From contig NZ_JABMKX010000002.1 of NCBI RefSeq assembly GCF_013204885.1, positions 372,001 to 436,000 on the forward strand: a stretch of 64,000 nucleotides of DNA. Reading direction: 5' to 3'. This document shows, one piece after another, positions 35,328 through 44,203 of this stretch. The translations under genes and the position numbers were made by a program. A model generated the notes under the pieces. It was not told the DNA's origin. It ran no database searches and saw only the letters and a list, made by a program, of their open reading frames with translations. The stretch is from Paenibacillus tritici. GTDB taxonomy: Bacteria; Bacillota; Bacilli; Paenibacillales; Paenibacillaceae. How positions within the stretch are numbered: the stretch's first letter is position 1; each line of letters starts with the position of its first letter.

Positions 35328-35804
35328 TTATGACTTCAGATACTCCTTCAATACGGCTCCAAGCTCCGCTGTATACTTGGTCAGCCGCAGGCTGATCTCG
35401 GTGCGCATCACATCCCGGGTGAGCCCGAAGCGTTCCTGATATCCCCGGCAAAAGATTTTGTAATACACCAGGAACTCCTCCTGCTCATCTGCCAGCACCC
35501 GGATATTATGCTGCTTCAGCTCTTTCTGCAGCCGGTAGGTATCCTGCATAATACGCTCCTGAATCGCCTGGCCGGCAATGCCGAAAGCGCGCTTAAGGAT
35601 ACTGCCGGAGAACTCAATCTCCTTCAGGCTCTTGCTGACCATGGTCTCCATATATGGAAGCAGAATCAGGTCACGCACCATCGTCCGCTCCTCCACCGTG
35701 ATCATTTTCCTAACCTCTTCCCCCTGCTTCTGCTCATAGTGCTGGACATGCTCTGTCATTAGCATTTTGGATTTCCACCGCTCGTTTCCATCTAATTTAC
35801 TCAT
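35328..35804 (-). CDS. Unknown protein of the SOS cassette (158 residues)
   Basis: Mostly alpha-helical, charged protein without signal peptide or membrane segment. Recognisable features are only local: MITVEERTMVRDLILLPYM near 34-52 and a run of amphipathic helices to the end. The ATG overlaps the stop of the Y-family polymerase gene (ATGA), so it is made with it as the third gene of the LexA-controlled cassette. I do not recognise a family. Its position suggests a polymerase accessory factor or another DNA-damage function; this is inference only. It is followed by about 150 bases without a gene before the locus 2 kinase. Confidence 0.8.
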   Translation of the reverse strand: MSKLDGNERWKSKMLMTEHVQHYEQKQGEEVRKMITVEERTMVRDLILLPYMETMVSKSLKEIEFSGSILKRAFGIAGQAIQERIMQDTYRLQKELKQHNIRVLADEQEEFLVYYKIFCRGYQERFGLTRDVMRTEISLRLTKYTAELGAVLKEYLKS

Positions 35805-37066
35805 TTATAATGCCCCCCAATCTGCTGCGCCCGTTCCAGAGCAACCCCGGATTCCAGTAAAGAAGACGCGCGGATCAGTGCCTGACTGCCGTATCTGGCT
35901 TTGATCTGGTCAATGGCCCGTTCTCTGCCCAAGACCCGGATACGGTCGTCAAATAGGGTTAGCTGCATCACGCTGTCCTCTGTCAACTGGGTTATAGATA
36001 TGGCCAACCGGCTTATCGGCAAGCCGCTCCAATGATCTACAAATAAACGATAGGCTGCCGCTGCAACCTCATGGGTTAGAGACGAGGGTTCGGGCAGTGT
36101 CGCTTGCCGGCTGTAAGAATTGGAGGTGTTACCGTCCGTCTCTACCACCGCAACAGACACCACCGATCCCATATACCGGTATTTCCGCGCCCGCTGGCAG
36201 ACCTCGATCACCAGCTCCAGCAATACAACCTCAATCTCCGGAAGCCGGGTATAGAGATTCCAGCGCAGCGCCTTCCCGTGGCCGACAGACTTCATCTGCT
36301 GGCGTATCCCGGTAACGACCGGACTGGGATCAATCCCCCGCGCTGTCTGCCAATAATATTCCGCCTGAATATCGCTCTGTTTGCCCATGGTTGTGCGCAT
36401 TCTCCGCTTCAGCTCGCCCAGCTCCATACGGGCAATATCTCCAATGGTAGTAATTCCCATCCGGTAAAAGTTCTTGGTCATCCGGCCTGCCACCATGAAC
36501 ATTTCATGCACCGGAAGCGGCCATAGCTCTGTCTCCAGATTATCGTAATCCAGCCTGAACGTTCCGCCGGTCTTCTTCTTGGCGAAGTTATTGGCCATCT
36601 TGGCAAGGATTTTGGACGGCCCGATTCCCACCCGGGTCCAGACCCCCGTGGATAACAGGACATGCTGCTGTATCGAGTGAATCATCTCCTCCAGATCTCC
36701 CCCGAATGCACGCAAGGAGCCGGTCACATCCAGGAACTGCTCGTCGATGCTGAAGGCCTCCACCAGATCGGTATACCCCTGATATATCTCCGATATCAGC
36801 AGCGAGACCTGAATATATATACTCATCCGCGGCCGGATGACCACCAGGTCCCGGCATTTCGTCAGGGCCTCCCCCACGCGTGAGGCTGTGGTTACCCCAT
36901 GAGATTTGGCAATGGGGCAGGCAGCCAGGACAATCCCGTTCATCCGCGCGGGATCGCCGACGGCGACTGGCTTATCTTTATACTCGGGATGAGCAGCCTT
37001 TTCGACACTGGCATAAAAGGATTGGCAATCTGAGAGCAGAATAATCCGGTCTTTAGGCTTAAGCAT
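35801..37066 (-). CDS. Y-family DNA polymerase (UvrX/YqjW type)
   Basis: Translesion DNA polymerase of 421 residues. The catalytic carboxylates are present: D13 in LLSDCQSFYASVE and D108/E109 in FSIDEQFLDVT. The palm/fingers motif DPARMNGIVLAACPIAKSHG is of the UvrX type found on phages and in Firmicute chromosomes, and differs from classical DinB. Finger, thumb (helix-hairpin-helix GITTIGDIA) and little-finger domains are all there. The ATG at 37066 overlaps the previous gene by 8 bases; GGAGG lies unusually close, with AGGGG seven bases further back as the better-spaced site. It is the middle gene of a cassette driven by a promoter flanked by LexA boxes. Confidence 0.92.
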   Translation of the reverse strand: MLKPKDRIILLSDCQSFYASVEKAAHPEYKDKPVAVGDPARMNGIVLAACPIAKSHGVTTASRVGEALTKCRDLVVIRPRMSIYIQVSLLISEIYQGYTDLVEAFSIDEQFLDVTGSLRAFGGDLEEMIHSIQQHVLLSTGVWTRVGIGPSKILAKMANNFAKKKTGGTFRLDYDNLETELWPLPVHEMFMVAGRMTKNFYRMGITTIGDIARMELGELKRRMRTTMGKQSDIQAEYYWQTARGIDPSPVVTGIRQQMKSVGHGKALRWNLYTRLPEIEVVLLELVIEVCQRARKYRYMGSVVSVAVVETDGNTSNSYSRQATLPEPSSLTHEVAAAAYRLFVDHWSGLPISRLAISITQLTEDSVMQLTLFDDRIRVLGRERAIDQIKARYGSQALIRASSLLESGVALERAQQIGGHYK

Positions 37067-37256
37067 ACCTCCGCCCCTGTACCGGATGCCACGACAGGAT
37101 ACTGGCGGTCAGGAAGACACGGGGCAGGCCGGTGCTCAGACAGGTAGCCCGTATGCGGCCATCACGGATACCGTGCACTTCAATTTTCCGCTGCGTAATC
37201 TTGCCCGCTTTGTCCAGATATATCATTTCTATGGTTTGGCCGATGCTCATCTTCAT
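37059..37256 (-). CDS. Small protein heading the SOS cassette (65 residues)
   Basis: Compact beta-rich protein from the ATG at 37256, placed nine bases after GGAGG. The longer frame running up to 37433 crosses the promoter and is not real. It reads MKMSIGQTIEMIYLDKAG, then ITQRKIEVHGIRDG, and ends with a basic RVFLTASILSWHPVQGRR. This resembles the small WYL/SH3-like barrels that accompany UvrX-type polymerases in some Firmicutes, but I cannot name a family with certainty. It overlaps the polymerase gene by 8 bases and is the first gene after the LexA-box promoter. Confidence 0.8.
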   Translation of the reverse strand: MKMSIGQTIEMIYLDKAGKITQRKIEVHGIRDGRIRATCLSTGLPRVFLTASILSWHPVQGRRYA

Positions 37257-37281
37257 GATTGATCGCCTCCGGATTAAGTGA

Positions 37282-37347
37282 GAACATTTGTTTGTATTAT
37301 AACCAGGATTAAGTTTTTTAAGCAATGGTAAAATAGAACAAGTGTTC
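37282..37347 (-). promoter_or_regulatory. SOS promoter with two LexA boxes
   Basis: On the minus strand a TTGCTT -35 (37320-37325) and a perfect TATAAT -10 (37296-37301) are 18 bases apart. A perfect GAAC-N4-GTTC palindrome (GAACAAGTGTTC, 37336-37347; LexA/DinR box) lies just upstream of the -35, and a one-mismatch box (GAACATTTGTTT, 37282-37293) just downstream of the -10. LexA bound at both would clamp the promoter. Confidence 0.82.
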
Positions 37348-37418
37348 TTGTTAAAATAAGGTATGCGGATGAGGGGGATTGTTAGAACTGGAGATTGAAT
37401 CTTCGGCCCATGCCAAAG

Positions 37419-37444
37419 ACCCGTCAGGCACAAGCCCGGCGGGT
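37419..37444 (-). terminator. Terminator of the envelope acetylation cassette
   Basis: An 11-pair stem with one mismatch (ACCCG... / ...CGGGT) and a 4-base loop, followed on the minus strand by TCTTTGG. It lies about 30 bases after the lipoprotein stop. Confidence 0.6.
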
Positions 37445-37474
37445 TGTTATATCAGCGTCCTGCGTCATCTCCTG

Positions 37475-37963
37475 TTATTTAAGAGCTTCGCTAAACGCAC
37501 TTTCGATTTGTCCGGCATCCTTGGAGACCGTAAACAAAATATAGCGGCCTTTGACCTTTAATACATGCTTTTGGACGAGGTAAAATTGCTCGGGACGGTA
37601 GTCCTTCAGCTTGACCTCTTGAGCCCCGATTCTTTTCATGATTTTTTCCTTAACGCTTTCTACTTGATTCTCTTGTTTCACTTGGATCACAGCCAGTTCC
37701 TCCGCTTCCACGTTCGATTCTGCCGTATACAGCACAAAATCCTGAACCTCATCTGCCTCGAGATGATATAGCTTCTTAAGCCTGTTCATATCCCCTTTTT
37801 CCATATTCCCCATAGAAGCCGCTTGCTTGATGTGTTCCTCAATGGTATGGACGGGAACGTCTTTGGCGCCTTCCTTCTTACTGGAGCATCCTATCAGAAT
37901 GCCACATAAGATCATGACGGCAGACAGGACAACCAGGTACTTCATTTTCTGTCCAGCAAGCAT
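37475..37963 (-). CDS. DUF4358-type lipoprotein
   Basis: Lipoprotein of 162 residues with signal peptide and lipobox LIGC (C26). The mature part (VPVHTIEEHI, YHLEADEVQDFVLYTA, EELAVIQVKQ, RGRYILFTVS-like end) matches the DUF4358 family that accompanies MBOAT/DHHW acetylation genes in Firmicutes. No catalytic residues are known. The ATG follows GGAGGT with an 8-base gap. It is the last gene of the cassette, 22 bases after the DHHW gene; it probably supports the extracellular part of the machine. Confidence 0.8.
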   Translation of the reverse strand: MLAGQKMKYLVVLSAVMILCGILIGCSSKKEGAKDVPVHTIEEHIKQAASMGNMEKGDMNRLKKLYHLEADEVQDFVLYTAESNVEAEELAVIQVKQENQVESVKEKIMKRIGAQEVKLKDYRPEQFYLVQKHVLKVKGRYILFTVSKDAGQIESAFSEALK

Positions 37964-37985
37964 CGTTACTGACCTCCTATTTGCA

Positions 37986-39134
37986 TTATTCTACAGAATC
38001 CGCTATTGATTTAATGGATGGATCTTCAAAAAATGTGGTGATATTATACAAAATCAACAGGTCGCGGATTTGCCGGTCTTCCGTAAGTTTCAGTACATCC
38101 CCCTCATAATATCTGAGATCTATCACATCAATTTCGCTAAAATGCGTGGTTAAAAAAGGGATCAGGCTGTTTGCATACGAATCCTTAACAATAAGCAGCC
38201 TTCTTCCATCTGGATTGCCGGTTGTTATGCGGATCAAGCCATGATTCCCATTAAAAAATACAGTGTATTTATCCTTCTTGGTGAGATTTTCCATGACGTA
38301 CATCGAATCCGCACGTTGCTGTTCGTCGACATAATCCACGGAAATGTTCCCCGGTGTTTTTGGATCATACAGCTCAATGGAATCCGGCTGTAAGTGCCGA
38401 AACCCGCTTTTCGAATACAAAGATCCATAGAACTGACTGGTGACTTGACGAATGTTGAAATCAGCTTCGTGCTTGGGTGTAAAACCCATTGGCGCGCCCA
38501 GCTCCCGGTAGGCAAGGAAAGCGCCTTTGGTCGTCCAGTGATGGTCTGTTTTGTAATAGACCGGTTGCTCCTTGTTCGCCTCCAGCACGGGAGAAACATC
38601 AATCCATCGAATATCCCCGAGAGGAGAATCCTTTATCTTGTCCCAATAGACCCTCTCACCACCACCGGAAGCATAAGGCGGCAATTTATCCTCAAGTATG
38701 GAAGCTGCCGTCGGCACCAGCATCATATATTTGCGCAGACCCGGCGTAGCCTGATCAAATGCTTGAACGGCTTTCACCTTATCTTCCAAATCTCCTTTTT
38801 CGGGAGGAGTGAATTTTTGAATCAGGTACCCGTCCTTGCCGAGGTATACCCCATTGCTCTCTTTTTTCCCCAATCCCTGGTCCGCATCGGATTTCAGTCC
38901 AATCCAAAAGTCCCTCTCCATAAACTGATCCGCTATATACGCTTCAAATTCTGAAGTAAACTTGCCTGATCCTAAGGTTTGAAGCGAGAATGCCGGGAGC
39001 TGCTGCAGCATCCGGTTCTCTGATTCGGACAATACTTTACCCAGGGTCAGAGAGTTGATAACCCATACCGCTCCGGTAAATATCAGCAGTAGAATGGCGA
39101 GTGCCCGATAATAGACCTGATCGTACTGCTTCAA
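37986..39134 (-). CDS. DHHW family protein (AlgX/AlgJ-like)
   Basis: Protein of 382 residues with one N-terminal membrane helix (about 10-29) and an extracytoplasmic SGNH-like domain with the signature YKTDHHWT (197-200). A NGVYLGKDGYLI segment near 94-105 and a C-terminal VKDSYANSLIPFL complete the catalytic pattern of the AlgJ/AlgX group, which acetylates exported polysaccharides with acetyl groups passed out by the MBOAT protein. The frame opens with TTG at 39134 behind a perfect GGAGGTGA with a 6-base gap. It is 15 bases from the MBOAT stop, so the two are co-transcribed. The polymer it modifies is not known. Confidence 0.9.
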   Translation of the reverse strand: MKQYDQVYYRALAILLLIFTGAVWVINSLTLGKVLSESENRMLQQLPAFSLQTLGSGKFTSEFEAYIADQFMERDFWIGLKSDADQGLGKKESNGVYLGKDGYLIQKFTPPEKGDLEDKVKAVQAFDQATPGLRKYMMLVPTAASILEDKLPPYASGGGERVYWDKIKDSPLGDIRWIDVSPVLEANKEQPVYYKTDHHWTTKGAFLAYRELGAPMGFTPKHEADFNIRQVTSQFYGSLYSKSGFRHLQPDSIELYDPKTPGNISVDYVDEQQRADSMYVMENLTKKDKYTVFFNGNHGLIRITTGNPDGRRLLIVKDSYANSLIPFLTTHFSEIDVIDLRYYEGDVLKLTEDRQIRDLLILYNITTFFEDPSIKSIADSVE

Positions 39135-39149
39135 ATAAAATCACCTCCA

Positions 39150-40556
39150 TTAAAAACGAAAGTATAAGAATGGATTGTACGTTGCATTGACCAGATAGGC
39201 TGTTGAGGCCACTAGGAAGAGGAAGTAGACGGCGAAAGCGGCAAGCGTGCCGGATCGGGCAAACCTGGTTCTGATGTATGTCAGTGCTTGACGGGGATAC
39301 GGCGTGGCACAAACCGCCAAGAGCAGCAGCAGCAGGGCGTTCGTCGACAGATCATAGAGCGACCGGTTGTCCACGAACCCATGTGCTCCAGCGCCAAACA
39401 TCGTTCCGATGAATCTCATGGCTACAGGCAAATGTTCAAATTCGAAAAATACCCAGCCGATGATCACGATCATCAGGGTGTAGACATGGCTTACAAAGGC
39501 TGGAAAGCGCTGAAGCTGTTTCAAGAGAAACCACTTTTCGATGGTGACAAAAAGACCGAAATATAAGCCCCAAATGATAAAATTCCAGCTCGCTCCATGC
39601 CACAATCCGGTTATAAACCATACAACCCCCAAGTTTCTCAGCTGCTTCAGCTTCCCTACCCGGTTGCCGCCGAGCGGGATGTAGATATACTCACGGAACC
39701 AGGCACCGAGCGAAATATGCCATCTCCGCCAAAATTCTGTAACGCTCCTGGAAATATAAGGATAGTCAAAATTTTTCATAAATTCGAACCCGAACATTCT
39801 GCCCAGACCACGTGCCATATCCGAATACCCGCTAAAATCGAAATAGATTTGAAACGTGAAGGCGATTATGCCGAGCCATGCAGAAAGTACCGATAGTTCT
39901 CCCGCAGGCACCCCTTTGACACTTGTCCACAGCAAACCGATATTGTTGGCAAGCAATACTTTTTTAGCAAGTCCTCTGATAAACAGTTCCGCCCCTTCGC
40001 CAAAACGGTCCAACGTTACTTGGCGGTTAACCAGCTGCTCCGCAATATCTTCGTATTTCACGATCGGTCCCGCTACAAGCTGCGGGAACATCGTCACATA
40101 GGCGCCGAAGGAGATCAGGTTCTTCTGAACACTCACTTTCCCCCGATAAACGTCGATTACGTAAGACATCGTCTGGAACGTGTAGAAGGATATTCCCACC
40201 GGAAGCGGAAGATCTGCTGCCTGCAAGTGCAGGTTGAACAACGAATTGATATTGTCGCAGACGAACCCCGCGTATTTAAAGAAGCCAAGAATCCCCAGGC
40301 TCCCCGTCATGGACAGGATCAATACTCCCTGTGCAATCACCTTACGGTGCCTGTATCGTTCGATCAGGACCCCGTTCACATAGTCGAATACCGTCGAGAA
40401 GATCATGAGGACAATGTAGACGGGCTCGCCCCATGCATAGAAGATCAGGCTTGCGGCGAGCAGAATAGCATTTCTAATCCTCATGGGCGAGATATAGTAG
40501 ATCAGCAGGGTGACCGGCAGAAAGAGGAATACAAATATAAGGCTGCTAAAGACCAA
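39150..40556 (-). CDS. MBOAT O-acyltransferase (AlgI/DltB-like)
   Basis: Multi-spanning membrane protein of 468 residues that carries acyl groups across the membrane for surface-polymer O-acetylation. MBOAT marks are FDFSGYSDMARGLGRMFGF (about 240-258), RRWHISLGAWFREYIYIPLG with the first conserved His (about 279) and FITGLWHGASWNF with the catalytic His (about 318). The start is TTG at 40556 after GGAGGTGA (6-base gap). It is preceded 35 bases upstream by the SGNH lipoprotein gene and followed by the DHHW gene, which together form a complete acetylation set. Confidence 0.93.
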   Translation of the reverse strand: MVFSSLIFVFLFLPVTLLIYYISPMRIRNAILLAASLIFYAWGEPVYIVLMIFSTVFDYVNGVLIERYRHRKVIAQGVLILSMTGSLGILGFFKYAGFVCDNINSLFNLHLQAADLPLPVGISFYTFQTMSYVIDVYRGKVSVQKNLISFGAYVTMFPQLVAGPIVKYEDIAEQLVNRQVTLDRFGEGAELFIRGLAKKVLLANNIGLLWTSVKGVPAGELSVLSAWLGIIAFTFQIYFDFSGYSDMARGLGRMFGFEFMKNFDYPYISRSVTEFWRRWHISLGAWFREYIYIPLGGNRVGKLKQLRNLGVVWFITGLWHGASWNFIIWGLYFGLFVTIEKWFLLKQLQRFPAFVSHVYTLMIVIIGWVFFEFEHLPVAMRFIGTMFGAGAHGFVDNRSLYDLSTNALLLLLLAVCATPYPRQALTYIRTRFARSGTLAAFAVYFLFLVASTAYLVNATYNPFLYFRF

Positions 40557-40591
40557 TCTCCGTCACCTCCCGATCTTCACCTGGCCGCATG

Positions 40592-41278
40592 TTATTTCAC
40601 CCGGTCTTTCAGCAAATCGAGCATACGTGTATAAAATTCCGGTTTAAAATGAATACCGTCCGAACTATACAAATGGGGTCTGTCAACAAATATGGAGGAT
40701 AAATCGGCAAATCCGACCTGCTTCTTGTCCGCCAGCTCTTTTAAACCTTGGTTGTAATCGTTGATATTTTTGTAGCGTGGTTCCACCTGTTCAGCTTCCG
40801 GCGTAACCGGCGTAACCGGTAAAACCGTTACGGATGCCTTCGGAAGCTTCTTCTTGATGCTGTCGATCAATTGGGCGTAGAAGTCCAGTGAATACTGCTT
40901 GGGGTTATCGGTAATTTGGGGCGGCAATAGAATATCATCAGACCCCAGCATGATAAATACATGCTGCGGATTCCGCTCTGCCAGCTTATCGACATCTCCA
41001 CTCATCAGAGATAGTTCGGTAGTCTTTCCGGCACCTGCTACTACATTGAACTCGTCCAAAATGTCATGGTAAGATAGTGCCTCTGTAATCGAATCTCCCA
41101 GAAATACGCTGTTCTTAAATATCGTTTTATAGGAAGTTTGGTTTGACTTCTCCAAGAGAGCTGTTTCATTAGCTTGTGGCTGAGACGTCACGTTTTGCGG
41201 ATGTTGCCCATTCCCGCATGCTGCCAAGGTGAGTGCGGTGCTGCCAATAACTAACGTTGAAATGATTTTTTTAAACAT
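40592..41278 (-). CDS. SGNH/GDSL-type lipoprotein
   Basis: Lipoprotein of 228 residues: lipobox LAAC (C21), a Gln/Asn-rich spacer, then an SGNH hydrolase fold with FLGDSITEAL (nucleophile S63), MLGSDDIL in the block III place, and SSDGIHFKP with the Asp/His pair near the end. Such enzymes act as the extracellular acetyltransferase or esterase in polysaccharide O-acetylation systems. Of two close ATGs the one at 41278 is eight bases from AGAGGA and is preferred. It is the first gene of the cassette, after the terminator of the two-component genes. Confidence 0.88.
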   Translation of the reverse strand: MFKKIISTLVIGSTALTLAACGNGQHPQNVTSQPQANETALLEKSNQTSYKTIFKNSVFLGDSITEALSYHDILDEFNVVAGAGKTTELSLMSGDVDKLAERNPQHVFIMLGSDDILLPPQITDNPKQYSLDFYAQLIDSIKKKLPKASVTVLPVTPVTPEAEQVEPRYKNINDYNQGLKELADKKQVGFADLSSIFVDRPHLYSSDGIHFKPEFYTRMLDLLKDRVK

Positions 41279-41384
41279 GAACATCGTCCTCTCTTCATCT
41301 AAAATTAAGTAAAGAATAACAGGGAGAGATGCAGAACAAATGCAGAGGAAATCAACGTCAGATCAAAAAAGAAATAAAGAAAAA

Positions 41385-41405
41385 GCGCAGAACCAAGGTC
41401 TGCAC
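41385..41405 (-). terminator. Terminator of the OmpR-type two-component operon
   Basis: Hairpin GYGCAGACC/GGTTCTGC-type with a 3-base loop, followed on the minus strand by TTTTTCTTT. It lies 15 bases after the kinase stop and separates it from the acetylation cassette, which must have its own promoter in 41279-41384. Confidence 0.78.
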
Positions 41406-41419
41406 TTTCTTCCGTATTC

Positions 41420-43237
41420 CTACGCTTTTTTATTCAATTGAAAATAAAACATCACTCCATCGGAGGTATTGTTAACGCCGTAAGCCGCGCCGTGCATCTC
41501 CAAAATTTTTTGGGAGATGGCAAGACCAAGCCCCGTCCCGCCGGTCGACCGGTGGCGGGAGGTTTCACCGCGGTAGAAACGGTCCCAAATTTTACCGAGC
41601 TGCTCGTCCGGGATATGGGCACCTTTATTTTCGATACAAATTTGAACGGTGTCTCTCTCTTCCAAAGTGGTTACGAGTATAGATTCTTGCTCCGGCGTAT
41701 AGAAAATCGCGTTGGTAAGGAAATTGACGATGACCTGCTCGATACGACGCTCGTTCCCCTCAACTAGGGCAGGTATAAGCAAAGTGCTGAGAAGCAGCCG
41801 CTTGGCTTCAAAGTCCGGCGTTAATTTAGTGCATACCCGCTCGATAAGCGTATCAATATAGAATGAACCGACGTCCATTTTATACGTACCAGATTCATAT
41901 TTTGCCAATTCCAGCATATCCCCGATCAGCACATTCATCCGGCTGACTTCATCTTCCATCGCCGCAAAATAATGATCCCGCTTATGGCTTGCCACCCCGT
42001 CCTTCAAAATGGCAAGGCAGCTCTGAATGACGCTTAACGGAGTCTTCAGCTCATGGGATACGCCGGATATAAATTCTTTCCGGGTATGCTCCAGCTGCTT
42101 TTCCTTCTCGATATCCTGCTCAAGCTGGAGGATATGGGAGTGCAGGCGCTCGGAGAGCTCGTTAATGTTGCCCGACAAGTCTCCGATTTCATCCTTCGTT
42201 GTGATGGGGATTTTCTCCGAGAAATCGAGGTTTGCCATTTGCCGGGTGGTACGGTTGATACGCAGCAACGGCCGGGCGATCTGACGGGAGTAGTAAAACG
42301 ATGCTAGTAGCGCGAGCAGCAAGGTCGCAATAATGATATACACGTAGTAGTCTTTGATGATCCCTACGGCTTCATTAACAGGCTGCAGCGACGTCATCGC
42401 GAACAGGTAGGTGGGATTTCCATCTCGATCTTGGGTGCGGTTCACGAAAATTTTGTAGTTCACGTGATTTTCTTCAACATCTACGATCTGCTTTGCGTTC
42501 GTGGCATCCTTAAAGTCGCCGTACAATAGATCCGCCTGGAAAGCCTTGATGCGGTCCAGGAACAAGTGATTGGTGTAACGCGAGACTCCCGCCCCTTCCG
42601 GCACCCGAACTTTTGTAATGGTTCCTTTGACCAGAAAGGAGGAATATAGCTCACGATATTGAACCGCGCTCAATCGGCCCAGCACCTCGTACTCCTTGCT
42701 CACCATCTGATGATTCTCCAGCCGGCTCTCATCTCTCAGATTGGAACTGTTCCTGCCCATCCGCTGGATCACTGGCTGGTTATTCATGATCAAGCCTTCC
42801 ATGGCGATCATTCCCCCTTCTTCGATCCAGGGAGTGAGGAACGTTTGATTGCTGCTGAAGTCCTCTACGTTGATGAAACTGTATAGAGGTACGGTTATCG
42901 TTGTGTCAGAAAGCGCCGATTCTTCCGAACGGTCCAGCTTAATTTCCATGAAGAAATCACCGGCATACTTTATATTTCCGCGGATGTCCAGAGCCGTGAT
43001 CCAGGTGTTATGCTTTTGAAAAAAGTCTTGCTCCAGCTTGGCCATCTCCTGCGTGCCCGAGGCCTGATTCAGGTAGTCTTGTTCATAAGCCTGAAGCGCC
43101 GCGTTAACGTCCTCCACTTTTTGATGAACATAAAACTGTTTGAAAAATACGGTTTGCAAGGTGAAAATAACGGCGATCAGGAACAGGCACAACCCCGCTG
43201 TCAACAGGAACAGCTTTAGAACAATTCCCTTTTTCAT
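41420..43237 (-). CDS. Sensor histidine kinase (HAMP, HisKA, HATPase)
   Basis: Classical sensor kinase of 605 residues. Membrane helices at about 8-28 and 290-312 enclose an extracellular sensor of about 260 residues. HAMP (about 313-365) is followed by a coiled segment, HisKA with FISGVSHELKTPL (His near 395), and HATPase with NFLTNAIFYTP, a variant G1 box and GGTGLGLAIS. Its ATG overlaps the regulator stop (ATGA). Together they resemble systems that sense envelope state; the acetylation cassette next door is the natural candidate target, but only proximity supports this. Confidence 0.92.
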   Translation of the reverse strand: MKKGIVLKLFLLTAGLCLFLIAVIFTLQTVFFKQFYVHQKVEDVNAALQAYEQDYLNQASGTQEMAKLEQDFFQKHNTWITALDIRGNIKYAGDFFMEIKLDRSEESALSDTTITVPLYSFINVEDFSSNQTFLTPWIEEGGMIAMEGLIMNNQPVIQRMGRNSSNLRDESRLENHQMVSKEYEVLGRLSAVQYRELYSSFLVKGTITKVRVPEGAGVSRYTNHLFLDRIKAFQADLLYGDFKDATNAKQIVDVEENHVNYKIFVNRTQDRDGNPTYLFAMTSLQPVNEAVGIIKDYYVYIIIATLLLALLASFYYSRQIARPLLRINRTTRQMANLDFSEKIPITTKDEIGDLSGNINELSERLHSHILQLEQDIEKEKQLEHTRKEFISGVSHELKTPLSVIQSCLAILKDGVASHKRDHYFAAMEDEVSRMNVLIGDMLELAKYESGTYKMDVGSFYIDTLIERVCTKLTPDFEAKRLLLSTLLIPALVEGNERRIEQVIVNFLTNAIFYTPEQESILVTTLEERDTVQICIENKGAHIPDEQLGKIWDRFYRGETSRHRSTGGTGLGLAISQKILEMHGAAYGVNNTSDGVMFYFQLNKKA

Positions 43238-43911
43238 AGCTCGTCCTCAAATTTATAGCCTGAACGCACAACCGTAACAATCTGTTTGGCATGCTTCCCC
43301 AGCTTGGAACGCAAATTGCGGATATGGCTGTTGACCGTACGATCATCGCCCGCGAAATCATATCCCCAAATTTTCGTAATCAGTTGCTCCCTGCTGATGA
43401 TGATCCCTTTGTTTTTCAACAGATAGGCCAATATTTCGAATTCCGTATGCGTTAGACCGGAGCTTGTACCATCAATCGAAACGGTTCGGGATGGAAAATG
43501 GATCGAAATGCCTCCGCTGGACAAGGTGTCGCTATCATGCTCGCGGATATGCCTGCTCTCCAGTAGCCGCTTTACCCGTGCCAACAAAATTGAAGGGCTA
43601 TAAGGCTTGGTTACGTAGTCGTCAGCGCCAAGCTCGAACCCAAGCAACGTATCGTCCTCATCAGAACGGGCCGTCAATAGGATGATCGGCACATTCGACG
43701 TCCTGCGGATTCGCCTGCACACGGACCATCCATCTAATTCAGGCAGCATGATGTCCAGTAAAATCAAGTCCACCTCATGTTCTTGAAATAACGAGACCGC
43801 TTGTTTCCCATCGGCAGCTTCAATCACACGATACCCCTCTTCAAGCAGATAATCTTTCATGATTTCGCGTAAAATATTTTCATCTTCTACAATCAGTATT
43901 GTTTTTGACAT
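43234..43911 (-). CDS. OmpR-family response regulator
   Basis: Response regulator of 225 residues: receiver with E9/D10, phospho-acceptor D53 in LLLDIMLPELDG, the lysine in YVTKPYSP, and a winged-helix DNA-binding domain with GLTHTEFEILAYLLKNKG and WGYDFAGDDRTVNSHIRNLRSK-type recognition helix (about 180-200). First gene of a two-gene operon; GTGAGG lies seven bases before the ATG. Confidence 0.93.
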   Translation of the reverse strand: MSKTILIVEDENILREIMKDYLLEEGYRVIEAADGKQAVSLFQEHEVDLILLDIMLPELDGWSVCRRIRRTSNVPIILLTARSDEDDTLLGFELGADDYVTKPYSPSILLARVKRLLESRHIREHDSDTLSSGGISIHFPSRTVSIDGTSSGLTHTEFEILAYLLKNKGIIISREQLITKIWGYDFAGDDRTVNSHIRNLRSKLGKHAKQIVTVVRSGYKFEDEL

Positions 43912-44203
43912 GTGACAACCTCACCACTTTTTTTCTGGAACCACTTCAAAGATTACCCTATACAGATAAAGATCATGTGCAGATGAACTGAAATAGGGTA
44001 CATTTTTGGTCGTAACCGTGAGAACTAAAAGGATACCATACTCTCGTTGGATTGGGTTATTTTTCTATGTTACATTGTTTCGGTAACTGGCTGCTGTACG
44101 GCCGCCGCCTGTCTTGCTGGACCGCAGGGGATGACTTATACTCGACCCATACAGCTTGTTCCGGCGACTGACACTAAACTGAGCGATAGAGAGGGAATAC
44201 ATC
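43912..44203. other. Divergent intergenic region (regulator / VanZ)
   Basis: About 290 bases between divergent genes. A long plus-strand frame beginning at 44047 runs through here into the VanZ gene in another frame and has no ribosome site. Promoters for both sides must be here, but no clear -35/-10 pair can be assigned. Confidence 0.4.

Noticed and set aside
35242-35451. Minus-strand frame of 69 codons overlapping the SOS cassette's last gene
   Set aside because: It overlaps the 158-residue gene in another frame and has no ribosome site.
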